Shown: one piece after another, positions 17,192 through 26,685 of the stretch
Numbering within the stretch: position 1 is the first letter of the stretch
Layout of the letters: each line of letters begins with the position of its first letter
Assembly (NCBI GenBank): GCA_041859045.1
Contig: JBHELB010000040.1
Location: 1 to 64,000, forward strand
Direction: 5' to 3'
DNA: 64,000 nt
Source of the DNA: JBHELB01 sp041859045
Lineage (GTDB): Bacteria > Hydrogenedentota > Hydrogenedentia > Hydrogenedentales > SLHB01
Translations under genes and position numbers: made by a program
Notes under the pieces: model-generated
Database searches by the model: none
The model's input: only the letters and a program-made list of their open reading frames with translations
Told to the model about the DNA's origin: nothing

Positions 17192-18298
17192 ATGCGGGTA
17201 ACAGTGAGTCTCGTGGTGGCGCTCGCGGTCTGGACGGCATCGGCCTATGCGCAGGCTCCCGTCACGGATTCGCGGCGAAACGCCGTCGTGCAGGCGATAG
17301 AGCGTGCCGCCCCGGCAGTGGTGTCGGTCAATGTCGTCGTGCGGCAAAATGCGCGCATGATGGTCGGCGATTTCTGGGATCTGTTCGCGCCGCCGCGTCC
17401 TGTGGTTCGGAAGATCAACACCATAGGCAGCGGTTTTTTCTTCGATAGTGCCGGACATGTAATCACCAACTACCACGTCGTCGCGGACGCGAGTGAAGTC
17501 GCGTCGGTAACGTTGCCGGACGGGCGCGAACTGCCCGCGACGTTGGTGGGGGCCGATCGGCGCACGGATATCGCGGTGTTGCAGGTAAAGGGCGACGGAT
17601 TGCCGGTGTTGCCGTCGGGCGATTCGGAAGATCTTATGATTGGCGAGTGGGTGATCGCGATCGGGAATCCCTTCGGCACGTTGATGGGCGATCCGCAACC
17701 GAGCGTAAGCGTGGGCGTCGTGTCGGCGTTGCACCGCCGGGTAAGCCCGCGCGTGGCCGATGGCGAGCGTTTGTATCAGGGCATGATCCAAACGGACGCG
17801 GCCATCAATCCTGGAAACAGCGGCGGACCGCTTGTGAACGCGCAGGGCAAGGCCGTTGGGGTAAACACCATGATCTTCAGTCAGAGCGGCGGAAGCGTCG
17901 GGCTGGGATTCGCCATTCCGATCAACCGCGCGCGCCGCGTCGCCGAGGAAATCATCCAATACGGCCGACGCCGCGATCCTTGGGCGGGGTTCAAGGTGGA
18001 GGACATTGAGGCATTGCGCGTGGATCCGCGCGGTCAACGTCTGCTATCGGAACTTGGGGTCGCGGTCGAGAGCGGTTGTCTGGTGGTGAATATTCTCAAG
18101 GCGTCGCCCGCGTTCGCCGCAGGACTGCGCCCCGGCGATGTGATCACAAGCGTGAATCGGCGGCCGGTCCGGAGCGCGTCGGATATCGACTTTGTGGTGT
18201 GGGACATGTTTGTGGGCGACCAACTGGCGATCGAGGCGAATCGGAATGGCAAGGTGTTTACCTGCACATTCGCGATTCAGGAGCTGGCGCAGGAATAG
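17192..18298 (+). CDS. HtrA/Deg-type periplasmic serine protease
   Basis: The start ATG 17192 follows AAGGAGG at four bases; the frame extends 24 codons upstream without support. The product (368 residues) has a signal peptide cleaved after AYA (residues 1-20), a trypsin-like domain with triad His 95 (NYHVVAD), Asp 126 (RRTDIAV) and Ser 210 (NPGNSGGPL), and a single C-terminal PDZ domain ('GLRPGDVITSVNRRPV'). With one PDZ it is closer to DegS/HhoA than to DegP. The likely role is quality control or signalling proteolysis in the periplasm. It converges on the ABC permease gene with six bases between the stops. Confidence 0.93.
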   Translation: MRVTVSLVVALAVWTASAYAQAPVTDSRRNAVVQAIERAAPAVVSVNVVVRQNARMMVGDFWDLFAPPRPVVRKINTIGSGFFFDSAGHVITNYHVVADASEVASVTLPDGRELPATLVGADRRTDIAVLQVKGDGLPVLPSGDSEDLMIGEWVIAIGNPFGTLMGDPQPSVSVGVVSALHRRVSPRVADGERLYQGMIQTDAAINPGNSGGPLVNAQGKAVGVNTMIFSQSGGSVGLGFAIPINRARRVAEEIIQYGRRRDPWAGFKVEDIEALRVDPRGQRLLSELGVAVESGCLVVNILKASPAFAAGLRPGDVITSVNRRPVRSASDIDFVVWDMFVGDQLAIEANRNGKVFTCTFAIQELAQE

Positions 18299-18304
18299 CC
18301 GTTG

Positions 18305-19687
18305 TTACTCGTGGCGCAGCGCTTCGACGGGGTCCATGTCGGCGGCGCGCAGTGCCGGGTAAATGCCAAACACGATGCCGACCAACGCCGAGATGGTGAA
18401 CGCGATGATCGGGGACCACAATGTGACTATGGTCTTCATCTGGGCGAAGTAACTGATCATGAAGGGGATGGCGAGTCCAAGCGCGACGCCGATGACACCG
18501 CCCGTTGCCGAGAGTAGCACCGTTTCGATGAGGAACTGAAGAATGATATCGCTTCGCCGGGCGCCGAGTGCGCGGCGGATGCCGATTTCCCGCGTGCGCT
18601 CGGTTACGCTGGCGAGCATGATGTTCATGATTCCAATGCCGCCGACCAACAATGAGATGGCGGCAATCGCGCCGAGCACGACGCTAAAGATGCGTTTCGT
18701 GCGCTCCGCTTGCCGCAACAGTTCAAGGGGGACGATCATCTGGAAATCGCGTTTCTTGTGATGACGCTCCAGCAGATCGCTGATGACTTCCGAAATCTCA
18801 ACCACTTGCGCTAAATCCGCGACTTTCACCGTCACTTCGTGCAGTTCCACGCGCTCTGCGGAAAAACTGCCGCTACGCCGCTGCGCGATGAGTTCGCCGA
18901 AGCGTGCCTTGGCCGTCGTGAGTGGAATGTAGACTTGGAACTGCGCGCCTTCCGCTTTCGGCGCGACTCCTGGCGCCGGGGCGGATTCCTCTTTCTTCTC
19001 CCCCGCGCTGTCCTCTGAAACCGCGGACGCAGAGGATGCGCCGATCGCTTTGAGTGCGCCGATCACGCGAAACGAAGTCTCGGCGACGCGCACAGTTCTT
19101 CCCATGTAGTCATCGAGTGGAAAGATCCGCTCCGCCACGCCCGCGCCCAGCACGCACACGTTTGCACGCTCGTCAAACTCCTGCGCAGAGAAAAAGCGGC
19201 CACGCTCGATCTCGAGTCCCGCGCTCGCGGGATACCACGGCACGGTCGCGGTAACGTCGCAATCGACCTTGCCACCAACGTTCCAGACATCGCGCCGAAT
19301 AATGCGCGTGGGCACGACGACTTCGATGTTCGGAACCGTGGCCTGAATGCGGGACACATCATCGTACGTAAGGCCGTAATCCAAAGACCACGAGCGTTGG
19401 GCGGTGTTGCTCTGGTCCTCCGGCGGTTTCACGCTCTTGAGAATGATGTTGTTGCTGCCCAGACGGCGAATTTGTTGTTGCGCCTCGTAACTGAGCCCTT
19501 CGCCGATCGCCAGCATCGCGATCACCGAGCACACGCCGAACACAATGCCCAGCACGGTAAGCAGCGATCGAAGACGATGGTTCCACACGCTCTTGATGCC
19601 CAGGCGCACGGCGCGTTTGAGGCGTTCCGGGGAATAGGCCCCTAATCGGCGCGGCTTAGCGGTGGAGGTCATGTTCAATCTGTCCAT
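18305..19687 (-). CDS. MacB/FtsX-type ABC transporter permease
   Basis: The 460-residue protein has the MacB_PCD layout: N-terminal membrane helix 'LRSLLTVLGIVFGVCSVIAM', a large periplasmic domain, then three C-terminal helices with the FtsX motif 'RTREIGIRRALGARRSDI' and the closing 'YPALRAADMDPVEALRHE'. A Glu/Lys/Ala-rich insert near residue 235 ('GEKKEESAPAPGVAPK') is unusual. Its ATG lies within the end of the ATPase gene (32-base overlap). The permease works with the ATPase, adaptor and TolC-like channel encoded upstream in the same operon. Confidence 0.9.
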   Translation of the reverse strand: MDRLNMTSTAKPRRLGAYSPERLKRAVRLGIKSVWNHRLRSLLTVLGIVFGVCSVIAMLAIGEGLSYEAQQQIRRLGSNNIILKSVKPPEDQSNTAQRSWSLDYGLTYDDVSRIQATVPNIEVVVPTRIIRRDVWNVGGKVDCDVTATVPWYPASAGLEIERGRFFSAQEFDERANVCVLGAGVAERIFPLDDYMGRTVRVAETSFRVIGALKAIGASSASAVSEDSAGEKKEESAPAPGVAPKAEGAQFQVYIPLTTAKARFGELIAQRRSGSFSAERVELHEVTVKVADLAQVVEISEVISDLLERHHKKRDFQMIVPLELLRQAERTKRIFSVVLGAIAAISLLVGGIGIMNIMLASVTERTREIGIRRALGARRSDIILQFLIETVLLSATGGVIGVALGLAIPFMISYFAQMKTIVTLWSPIIAFTISALVGIVFGIYPALRAADMDPVEALRHE

Positions 19688-20348
19688 CGCGCAAGTGTAT
19701 CTGGCGGGTCGAGCGCTCGGCCACTTCGTCCGAATGCGTGACCATAATCAGCGTCTTGCCATTCTGGTGAAGTTCGTCAAACACGTCGAGAATTTCCGTG
19801 CCCGATTTCGAATCCAGATTGCCCGTTGGCTCGTCCGCGAGAATGATCAGCGGATCGTTGACAAGCGCGCGCGCGATCGCCACGCGCTGTTGTTGGCCGC
19901 CCGAGAGTTCGAAGGGGCGATGTCCCGTGCGCGAGCCAAGTCCCACGCGGTCGGCCAAGCGCTGCGCGATTCCACGGCTCACATCATCCGGCACGCCCTG
20001 GTAGTGCAACGGCACCTCGATATTTTCAAGGACGGTTAATTGCTGAATAAGGTTGTAAGACTGAAAGATGAATCCGATTCGGGCGCCACGAATGCTTGAA
20101 AGCGCGTCGTCGTCGAGTGTGGATACGTCTTCGCCACCGAGGAGGTAACGCCCCTCGGTAGGGCGGTCGAGACAGCCGAGCAAATTGAGCAGCGTCGATT
20201 TCCCGCAGCCGGACGGTCCCATGATCGTGGCGTAATCGCCTGCGCGAAAGTCGATGCTCACGCCCCGCAGCGCCTCCACCAGCACCGCGCCCATCTGGTA
20301 CGTCTTACGCACCTCTTCCACGCGGGCAATTGATTCGTCCGTCGTCAT
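19656..20348 (-). CDS. MacB/LolD-type ABC transporter ATP-binding protein
   Basis: A 230-residue ATPase with Walker A GPSGCGKST, Q-loop 'FQSYNLIQQLT', signature LSGGQQQRVAIAR, Walker B 'LIILADEPTGNLD' and switch His in 'LIMVTHSDEVAE'. Its ATGA start overlaps the adaptor stop by four bases. It belongs to the MacB/LolD/FtsE group whose permease does not import but drives mechanotransmission across the envelope. Confidence 0.95.
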   Translation of the reverse strand: MTTDESIARVEEVRKTYQMGAVLVEALRGVSIDFRAGDYATIMGPSGCGKSTLLNLLGCLDRPTEGRYLLGGEDVSTLDDDALSSIRGARIGFIFQSYNLIQQLTVLENIEVPLHYQGVPDDVSRGIAQRLADRVGLGSRTGHRPFELSGGQQQRVAIARALVNDPLIILADEPTGNLDSKSGTEILDVFDELHQNGKTLIMVTHSDEVAERSTRQIHLRDGQIEHDLHR

Positions 20349-22381
20349 GCGCCGCCGCCCCCGCCGTTGCGATTGCCATTGCCGCCGTTCCCATTGTTCT
20401 CCGGACGGCGCTCGCGGCGCGGCTTCTCATCGTTTTCTTTCGGGGCGGCCTCCTCGCTGGACGCAGCCATTGCGGTATCGACCGGTGGTGCGGGCGCGTC
20501 GGACGCCTCTGGTTTCTCTGGACGACTCTCCTTGGGTCTCTCGCTGCCTTTCTGCTTCGACTTCTCCTCGGCATTGCCGTCGGTCGAATCCTCGCCCTGT
20601 GTACCGTGTTTCTTCTTCGCTTCTGTCATCGGCGCGCGCAGCAAGACCGTTTCCCCGTCTTTGAGGCCTTTCTTGATCTCGATGAAACTATCGTTATACT
20701 CCCCGACTTCGACCTCGCGCGGATCCGTCCCGCCAAGCGCCGTGACCACATAGGCCATACGCTTGCCGCCAACCGGGAAGATCGCCTGCAGCGGCGCCTG
20801 GACGACATTCGGAATCTCTTTGATCTTGATCGTGACTTCCGCGCTCATCCCGGGCTTCAGCCACTCCCGCGCGCCGTCGATGGAGATGGTCACGTCGTAG
20901 AGTTTCACGTCGGGGTTCATCCAGCGCGAGGAGCTACTCGGCAGCAGCGCCACCTTTTGGACCTCACCCGTCAGCGGCGTTTCGGGGTAGGCGTCTATAC
21001 GAATATCCGCCTTCTGCCCTTTCAAAACCTTCTTGACGGAGGCCTCATGCACCTTCACCTTCACGGACATCTTGGTGATGTCCGGAATCGTGATGATCGA
21101 TTGATACTGGCGGACCGTCGCCCCCTCCTCAATCTGCTGGTCCCCGCGCCAAAACTCCTCCGACCCCGCATACACGACCAACCCTGCCCGTTCGGCCACA
21201 ATTTCGCACTTGGCGATTTGTTCCTTGAATTTGTCGCGTTGTTTGGTCTCAAGCCGGAAACGCGCTTCGGAAGATTTCAGCTTCGCTTGCGCCTGCGCCA
21301 GTTTCGAAATCGCCTGCTTGCGCGTACGCTCGAATTTGCTCAATGCCTCCTCATAGTCCGACATTTTCTTCTCGGCATCTTTGGGAAATTCGTAACGCAT
21401 GAACAACTGCTGCGCCGTTTCCGCGGATTCCTGACTGATTTCGCTCCGCTTGCGCTTCATCTCGTCGTTCTTCATCTCGTTCTCGGTCACGAATTTCGCG
21501 TCATAGAGACGCTTGGTGCCCTCGAACTGCTTCTCGCTTAACGCCAGCTCTTCGCTCGCCACCATCGCATCGCTCTGGATCTTTCGCAGCTTCTGATGCG
21601 CTTCTCCGTCGCCCAGCAACTCTTCCTTGGCGTATTGCGCAAAATCGATCGGCGGCCGCGAAGGCGACTTCTCCTGTTTCACCTTCTCCTCGGGTTTCGC
21701 GGTACCTTCGGCAGGCGCCCCGCTTTCCTCCGCAGGCGCGTCGCTGCTTTCGGCTGGCGCGGCGTTCAGGAGATCGAGTTCCTTTTCGATATCGAAGTTC
21801 TCGAAACTGGTCTCATACTCCTCCAGATCGACATTCAGTCCGGCTTCTTTGAGAATGCGGTCGGCAAGTTCCGCGCTCATGTAGCGTTCGAATTCGATGC
21901 GTTTGAATTTCGCATCCAACAACGCGGTTCGAATATCGCTTTCGTTCTGTTTAATCTGAATTTCAAACTGTTCGCGCGAATCCGCGTACGTCGCCAGCGC
22001 GCCTTGATACTCGATCTCCGCGTTGGTCAGTCCCTTGGTAAGCTCGGCGGAATCAAGCTTGACGAGTACCTTCTTGTTCTTCACGTCGTCCTCGGAGACC
22101 TGGTACCCCTCTTCCACAATGGAGAGAATCTTGGTCTGCCCTTCGACCTCCGAACGGATCTCCTGTTTCTCGAGCGCCTCAATACTGCCGCTTTCCACGA
22201 CGTTGATCACGAGCGGACCCTGTTTGACGGTCCATGTCGCCGCTTTTTCCGTGCTCGATCCGGGCGTGCGAAAATAGAACCACCCGCCTACGAGCAGGAC
22301 AACGACTAGTGCAATCTTCCACCAACGGCCCCGGGGAAGAATGCGGCGCTTACTCTTGGTTTCACTGGGGCTTTGGGACAT
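20345..22381 (-). CDS. MacA-like periplasmic adaptor with long coiled-coil
   Basis: From ATG 22381 (inside the end of the TolC-like gene) the product is 678 residues, far longer than MacA (about 370). Residues 15-40 are the membrane anchor. The split lipoyl/beta-barrel parts are visible ('GPLVINVVESGSIEALEKQE' and 'VHEASVKKVLKGQKADIRID'). Between them is a very long charged helical region rich in Glu, Lys, Gln and Ala from about 90 to 400, interrupted by a Glu/Pro/Ala-rich insert. The C-terminus is a disordered Pro/Glu/Lys/Gly tail. The long hairpin suggests a tall periplasmic gap or a wide adaptor ring. Confidence 0.88.
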   Translation of the reverse strand: MSQSPSETKSKRRILPRGRWWKIALVVVLLVGGWFYFRTPGSSTEKAATWTVKQGPLVINVVESGSIEALEKQEIRSEVEGQTKILSIVEEGYQVSEDDVKNKKVLVKLDSAELTKGLTNAEIEYQGALATYADSREQFEIQIKQNESDIRTALLDAKFKRIEFERYMSAELADRILKEAGLNVDLEEYETSFENFDIEKELDLLNAAPAESSDAPAEESGAPAEGTAKPEEKVKQEKSPSRPPIDFAQYAKEELLGDGEAHQKLRKIQSDAMVASEELALSEKQFEGTKRLYDAKFVTENEMKNDEMKRKRSEISQESAETAQQLFMRYEFPKDAEKKMSDYEEALSKFERTRKQAISKLAQAQAKLKSSEARFRLETKQRDKFKEQIAKCEIVAERAGLVVYAGSEEFWRGDQQIEEGATVRQYQSIITIPDITKMSVKVKVHEASVKKVLKGQKADIRIDAYPETPLTGEVQKVALLPSSSSRWMNPDVKLYDVTISIDGAREWLKPGMSAEVTIKIKEIPNVVQAPLQAIFPVGGKRMAYVVTALGGTDPREVEVGEYNDSFIEIKKGLKDGETVLLRAPMTEAKKKHGTQGEDSTDGNAEEKSKQKGSERPKESRPEKPEASDAPAPPVDTAMAASSEEAAPKENDEKPRRERRPENNGNGGNGNRNGGGGGA

Positions 22382-24197
22382 CGGTGACTTCCTCCCACTG
22401 ACCGTTCTCTTTGATATACAGAATGCCCATGTCACGCCAAAAGCGCAGGCGCGCCAAGGTGTGACTAACCAGAGCGGCCGTCAATTGGTTGCGCGCGTTG
22501 ATAAGGTCGTTCTGCGCATCCACCTGGTCTTGTGCGGTGGCGCGCCCCAATTCCGTCAACAACGTCTGTTCTTCGACACGACGTTGGTTGAGTTCCATAC
22601 CTACTTGCTGAATCTCGTAGTTGCGCTTGGCCTGATCAAGGCCGCGCCACGCGTCGCGAATGTCCAGCTTCACATTGTCTTCCGCCAATTCGCGCTCGCG
22701 CCGAGCGCGATCCGCCGAAATCAGCGACGCCCGGTACTGGTTCCGCTCGGACGTGCGGTTCAAATCAAGGTCTACGTCCAACCCCATATTCCATCGCGCA
22801 CGTTCGAAATCGAGTTCCTGGAAACGATCGCCGCGCACGCTGTCCACTTGATAGGTCGCCAGCAGGTCAAGACGCGGCCACAGGAAATTCTTGGCCACTT
22901 TCACCTTGCGCTGGGCATCCTGTTCGCGGTCGTGAATGGTGTACAGATCCAGCCGCGTCACTAGCGCGACCTTTACCGCGTCTTCGGAAGAGATATTCGG
23001 GTGCAGCAGTCCGCGCGTCCGCAGTCCCTCAAGCTCTTGCGGGTCGAGCGTCACTTTCGCGTCCGTGCTGAGCCCGAGGCGAATCTTGAAGCGGTCGAGA
23101 CTCTGCGCGTACGTACGAACCGAGTTGACCCAACTATTTTCATTGCTCAGCGCGGCCTGCTCGATACGGCCAAGATCCGATTGGGCGACGCGCCCCTCCG
23201 CCGCCAGCGCACGCTGCCGGGCAACCGATTCCTGAAACGCTTGATACCCGAGATAGTTGTTGAGAACGGCATCCCGATTTTGAAGCACCTGGTAGTAATC
23301 CGAGGCGATTTGAACCGCGAATTCTTTTCGAAACTGTGTAAAATCGCGTACGGCATAGAGCAAGTCGCGCTCGGCCTGGGTCAGGTTTTCCGCGGCGACT
23401 TTGCTGCCCGCGCCGCGCAGCAACGGCTGGCTGATACTCGCCACCAACGCCGACGAGGTCTCGACGCGCGGCGATCCGGTGAGGTACCGGAAGAAGTTCG
23501 AGGTGATGGACGCCGCAATCTCGGCTCCGCCCTTCAGCAGGAGCCCCACGCCCAGCGCCGTGTTCCCCGCCACGCTGCGCTCATCGACAATGCGGGTTTC
23601 GGGCGCGCTCAACCCGGTGACGGCGGCGGCGGACTCGACAATCTGCGAATACCGCGAAAGCAGGTCAGCGGGCGTCCCGGTAAGCTCGCCCACGCGCTCG
23701 ATCAGTTCCGGGGCGGCCTGAGCGATGCGCGCCGTATCCGAGAGATGCGTCTCGTCGCGGGTGCTTCGGCGGTAGGTCGAGGAACCCTTAGCGGAGAAGA
23801 CCGGCTTGTATTCGCGGCGGTTCAACGACAGGGCGAGCGCTTCGAGGTAGAGGGCTTCTTTCCGGCTCTGATACTCCCGGCCGTTGCGCACCGCGATGGC
23901 CAGGGCCTTCTCCAACGAGATGATCGCCGCGCCCGCCTCGGCCTTGCCCGTTTCTCCGAAGGCCTCTTCCGCCTTCTCGACGGTGGGAAGCCCCGCCAGC
24001 ACGTCTTCCTGTTTCTGGTCGATGGTGAAGGCGGACTCCATATTCGGGACTTCGGCGGATTTTTCTTTTACAAGGCCATACGCCGCGCGGTCGGCACTGG
24101 CTTTGTAATGGGTGGAGGAGCATCCCCAGAAGGCAAGTGGCGTCAGGAGGATAGCGAGGAGTATGGCACGTCTCATGGCCGGTATTTTCAATCCCAT
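22362..24197 (-). CDS. TolC-family outer-membrane efflux lipoprotein
   Basis: The protein has a lipobox 'LAFWGC', so it is predicted to be lipid-anchored like OprM. Repeated long amphipathic helices ('LSNENSWVNSVRTYAQSLDR', 'RNQYRASLISADRARRERE', 'DQVDAQNDLINARNQL') are the periplasmic coiled-coil of the family. The start is unclear: ATG 24197 and ATG 24176 both give a full signal peptide and neither has a good ribosome site. It leads the operon, overlaps the adaptor gene and completes a tripartite MacAB-TolC-like pump for macrolides, peptides, siderophores or lipids; the cargo is unknown. Confidence 0.88.
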   Translation of the reverse strand: MGLKIPAMRRAILLAILLTPLAFWGCSSTHYKASADRAAYGLVKEKSAEVPNMESAFTIDQKQEDVLAGLPTVEKAEEAFGETGKAEAGAAIISLEKALAIAVRNGREYQSRKEALYLEALALSLNRREYKPVFSAKGSSTYRRSTRDETHLSDTARIAQAAPELIERVGELTGTPADLLSRYSQIVESAAAVTGLSAPETRIVDERSVAGNTALGVGLLLKGGAEIAASITSNFFRYLTGSPRVETSSALVASISQPLLRGAGSKVAAENLTQAERDLLYAVRDFTQFRKEFAVQIASDYYQVLQNRDAVLNNYLGYQAFQESVARQRALAAEGRVAQSDLGRIEQAALSNENSWVNSVRTYAQSLDRFKIRLGLSTDAKVTLDPQELEGLRTRGLLHPNISSEDAVKVALVTRLDLYTIHDREQDAQRKVKVAKNFLWPRLDLLATYQVDSVRGDRFQELDFERARWNMGLDVDLDLNRTSERNQYRASLISADRARRERELAEDNVKLDIRDAWRGLDQAKRNYEIQQVGMELNQRRVEEQTLLTELGRATAQDQVDAQNDLINARNQLTAALVSHTLARLRFWRDMGILYIKENGQWEEVTDVPKPQ

Positions 24198-24353
24198 GGC
24201 TGTGGTATCGCCCGTGGTGTGCAGAGACATGCCCCCACCGCAGACACTCACTCTATATTTATAGACAGGAAAACCCCGTGTCCGGTTTCACTCCGCACAC
24301 AAGAAATGAACACTTGCCTTGGAAACGATCAATCCGCCGAAAAGGTTTACACC

Positions 24354-25193
24354 TTACAGGGTTTGCCCCGAATTTGGAGGATAAAGACTGAGGAGTTCCT
24401 CCGCTTCCTCTTGTTTTCCCACTATCGGAGCCAGAGCCGCAAGGTTTTCCCGCGCCGTTTGCAGGGTCGGGTCGAGGTGCATCGCGTCAAGGAGACGGGG
24501 CCATGCTTCTTCGTAGGCCCCCAGAGAGCACAGCAAAATGGCCATATTGTTGAAATAGACGGCCTCGCCGTTCCACGCCCCAATCGCCTGCGCAAACGCC
24601 GCCAGCGCGCCGCGATGGTCGCCCTGGGCATACAGGGCTTCGCCCCGGGCATTGTGCTCGGCTGCCACCGCCCGCCGTTCATCGTGTTGGGCGCGCAGAG
24701 GACTCTTGGTTGCTGGCCGCGGCTGCGCGCGCACCAGCCAGCCCCACAGAGCACCCGCAGCGTCCCCGATCTCAAACCACTGTTCCGGCTCGTAGTCGGC
24801 CCGCGAGAAGACGATCTCGACGCCACGCCGGGAAAACTCGCCCATGGGGACGTCGGCAGTCTGCCCCGGGCGCGGCGGTTGCCATGCCCCCGCCAGAAAG
24901 GCCTCCACTACGTCCTCGCCCTCGCCGCAACGGAATAACGCCAGCACCCCTCCCCCGTCCGCCGCGCGGACAGCCTCGGCCATGCGCACTTCAGCGATTT
25001 CGTTGGGAGGAATGGGGTCGCTCACGAGCACTGCGTCGGCGGAGTCGGTCACAATGTTCAGGTCTGGGCATCGCTGGCGAAGTTCGGCTTCGAGCGCCGA
25101 GGCGCTCTCCCCCAGTATTCGCAGACGTCCAGTCCTACTGGGCAGCGCCTCCAGTAGCGTGTCGAATGGAAAGGCAATAGGAGGCATCGTCAC
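24354..25193 (-). CDS. TPR-repeat protein with unknown N-terminal domain
   Basis: The 279-residue protein ends in two or three TPR units from about residue 177 ('EHNARGEALYAQGDHRGALA', 'AVYFNNMAILLCSLGAYEEA'). The first 140 residues contain 'GRLRILGESASALEAELRQR' followed by 'ADAVLVSDPIPPNEIAEVRM', which resembles a degenerate Rossmann or methyltransferase fold, but the binding motif is not convincing. It begins in a four-base ATGA overlap with the preceding small gene, so the two are translated together. Function unknown; a scaffold or small-molecule sensor would fit. Confidence 0.7.
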   Translation of the reverse strand: MTMPPIAFPFDTLLEALPSRTGRLRILGESASALEAELRQRCPDLNIVTDSADAVLVSDPIPPNEIAEVRMAEAVRAADGGGVLALFRCGEGEDVVEAFLAGAWQPPRPGQTADVPMGEFSRRGVEIVFSRADYEPEQWFEIGDAAGALWGWLVRAQPRPATKSPLRAQHDERRAVAAEHNARGEALYAQGDHRGALAAFAQAIGAWNGEAVYFNNMAILLCSLGAYEEAWPRLLDAMHLDPTLQTARENLAALAPIVGKQEEAEELLSLYPPNSGQTL

Positions 25194-25411
25194 CGCGCCT
25201 GCGGATTTTCTGGAGAAAGGAGTATGCCCAGCACCTCGGGGAACAGGGGGTATTCATCGGTTTCGCCAAGGTTCACGCCATGGTAGTGCAACGCGACGCG
25301 CAAAGGAGGCCACGCGTGCCAGCTTTGGACAAACCGCAGCGCCGCCGTCTCGGCGGGGTCACCGCTGGTGGGGTAGTCCCGCGATTTGGCGGCTTCGAAG
25401 GCTCTGCCCAT
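25190..25411 (-). CDS. small hypothetical protein, coupled to TPR gene
   Basis: A 73-residue protein whose stop overlaps the TPR gene start by four bases. Residues 'FVQSWHAWPPLRVALHYHGV' are aromatic-rich and look folded. It lies 13 bases downstream of the lipase gene stop, so the lipase, this gene and the TPR gene probably form one operon. I recognise no family. The short upstream gap and coupling support it being real. Confidence 0.55.
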   Translation of the reverse strand: MGRAFEAAKSRDYPTSGDPAETAALRFVQSWHAWPPLRVALHYHGVNLGETDEYPLFPEVLGILLSPENPQAR

Positions 25412-25424
25412 TGCCCGGTCCCGT

Positions 25425-26351
25425 TCAGGTGTTGGTGATCTCGTGGTAGACCAGATTTCCTACGTGCTCCGCGAAGGCGAGTTCGAAATGGCCGCGTCCC
25501 GCCACGGGGATATTGCGGGCCTGGCCCAATTCCGAGCTGGTATAGGGCACGATAATGTTGTCCTGCGGGCTGTAAATCGAGACGTACGGCACGGATGCCG
25601 GCAAATTTTCCTCGCGGTTCAGTTCATCGAGCCATTCGGAGTGCGGGCGCATCTGGCGTGTGCATCCGCCCGGAAGCGTCTGGGCCATGAGGGTGCCGTG
25701 GTGCGGGGTGCCGATGGTGATGACCTTCGAAACGAATTCATCTCCCCCGCACTGCTCGACGTACGCGCGGGCCACGAGTCCGCCCATGCTGTGCCCGACC
25801 AAAATAAGGCGCGTTGCCCTGGTCGTGCTGCGAATGCGGTTGACGCGCGCGGCGACCTGCTGTGCGAAATCGTCAATGTCGCCGAAGCGCGGGTGAAGGT
25901 TCAGCGTGAAGAGATTGGTGAGCCCGCGTCCCTCAAGGTAGTGCAACATCGGGGCCCAGATCCCGGCGTTCGCATTGAAGCCGTGGATGAACAGAACCGG
26001 CGGCTGCGTGCTGCGTACGACACTGCCCCGGCGCAGCGCGACGAGGCGTTGCGCGAAAGGAATCAGGAAAAACACGGCGATGCCCATCGCCAATGTCTCG
26101 CGCGTGACCATCCAGAGGCCACCCGCAATACCGACGCGCATCTCGGCGGGCGGCCGCGGATTGCGCAACGCCGCGAAGAGCGCCGTAAACGGGACAATAC
26201 CCACGCGCAATACAAACGCCAATATTCCCAGCGCCAGAACCCACGCCCCAAGCGACTCGCCGCCGAGCTGAATCGGCCAGAGGACCGCGCATACCAAGGC
26301 GAAGGCGACCACTTCCGCTACGAATCCCGCTACCATTCCGAAAGAAAACAT
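25425..26351 (-). CDS. membrane-anchored alpha/beta hydrolase (lipase-like)
   Basis: From ATG 26351 (GGAGCACAGC before it) the product is 308 residues with two or three N-terminal membrane helices. The hydrolase follows from about 118: 'PPVLFIHGFNANAGIW' (oxyanion loop), 'LILVGHSMGGLVARAYVEQC' with the nucleophile Ser in GHSMGG, and a late His in 'GRGHFELAF'. The acid is probably the Asp in 'YSPQDNIIVPY'. The wording is that of PGAP1-like and triacylglycerol lipases. Likely acts at the inner-membrane or periplasmic face on lipids or esters; substrate unknown. Confidence 0.82.
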   Translation of the reverse strand: MFSFGMVAGFVAEVVAFALVCAVLWPIQLGGESLGAWVLALGILAFVLRVGIVPFTALFAALRNPRPPAEMRVGIAGGLWMVTRETLAMGIAVFFLIPFAQRLVALRRGSVVRSTQPPVLFIHGFNANAGIWAPMLHYLEGRGLTNLFTLNLHPRFGDIDDFAQQVAARVNRIRSTTRATRLILVGHSMGGLVARAYVEQCGGDEFVSKVITIGTPHHGTLMAQTLPGGCTRQMRPHSEWLDELNREENLPASVPYVSIYSPQDNIIVPYTSSELGQARNIPVAGRGHFELAFAEHVGNLVYHEITNT

Positions 26352-26462
26352 GCTGTGCTCCTGCGTATTTACATCGACTACCTGGGATTTTACCGGAAGC
26401 CAGTGGTCGGCGTCCATTTTGGGGATCCCGGTGGCAGAGCCGGGGGGGCTCCCAAGTTAAGA

Positions 26463-26681
26463 CTAGGACGCCCACCTCATATTCGGTTTGCGCTGTTTCA
26501 GGACACAGTCGCGCAAATAGAGATTGATGAGGTTTTGGTATGGCATGCCCAATTCCTCGGCCAGTCCTTTGAAGTAGCCGACCGTCGCCTTGTCCAGTCG
26601 GATTGTAATGGGCTGTTTCAATCGCTTTGCATAGGGGTTCTTTTCACCCTTCATCTTCTCGAAATCGTAGTGGTCTCTCAT
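26463..26681 (-). CDS. BrnA-like antitoxin (ribbon-helix-helix)
   Basis: From ATG 26681 the protein is 72 residues: 'MRDHYDFEKMKGEKNPY' is the conserved toxin-contacting N-terminus of this family, and 'QPITIRLDKATVGYFKGLAE' followed by 'LGMPYQNLINLYLRDCV' is a CopG-type ribbon-helix-helix DNA-binding fold. The start codon is four bases after the toxin stop. In the family the complex represses its own promoter. Confidence 0.85.
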   Translation of the reverse strand: MRDHYDFEKMKGEKNPYAKRLKQPITIRLDKATVGYFKGLAEELGMPYQNLINLYLRDCVLKQRKPNMRWAS

Positions 26682-26685
26682 AATT

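Noticed and set aside
20330..21541. 403-codon + strand frame with Arg/Leu-rich membrane-like sequence
   Set aside because: Antisense to the adaptor gene; Leu/Arg richness comes from reversed Glu/Lys codons.
23001..24938. Open frame of 645 codons on the + strand
   Set aside because: It lies antisense to the TolC-like gene and TPR gene and has the same shadow composition.
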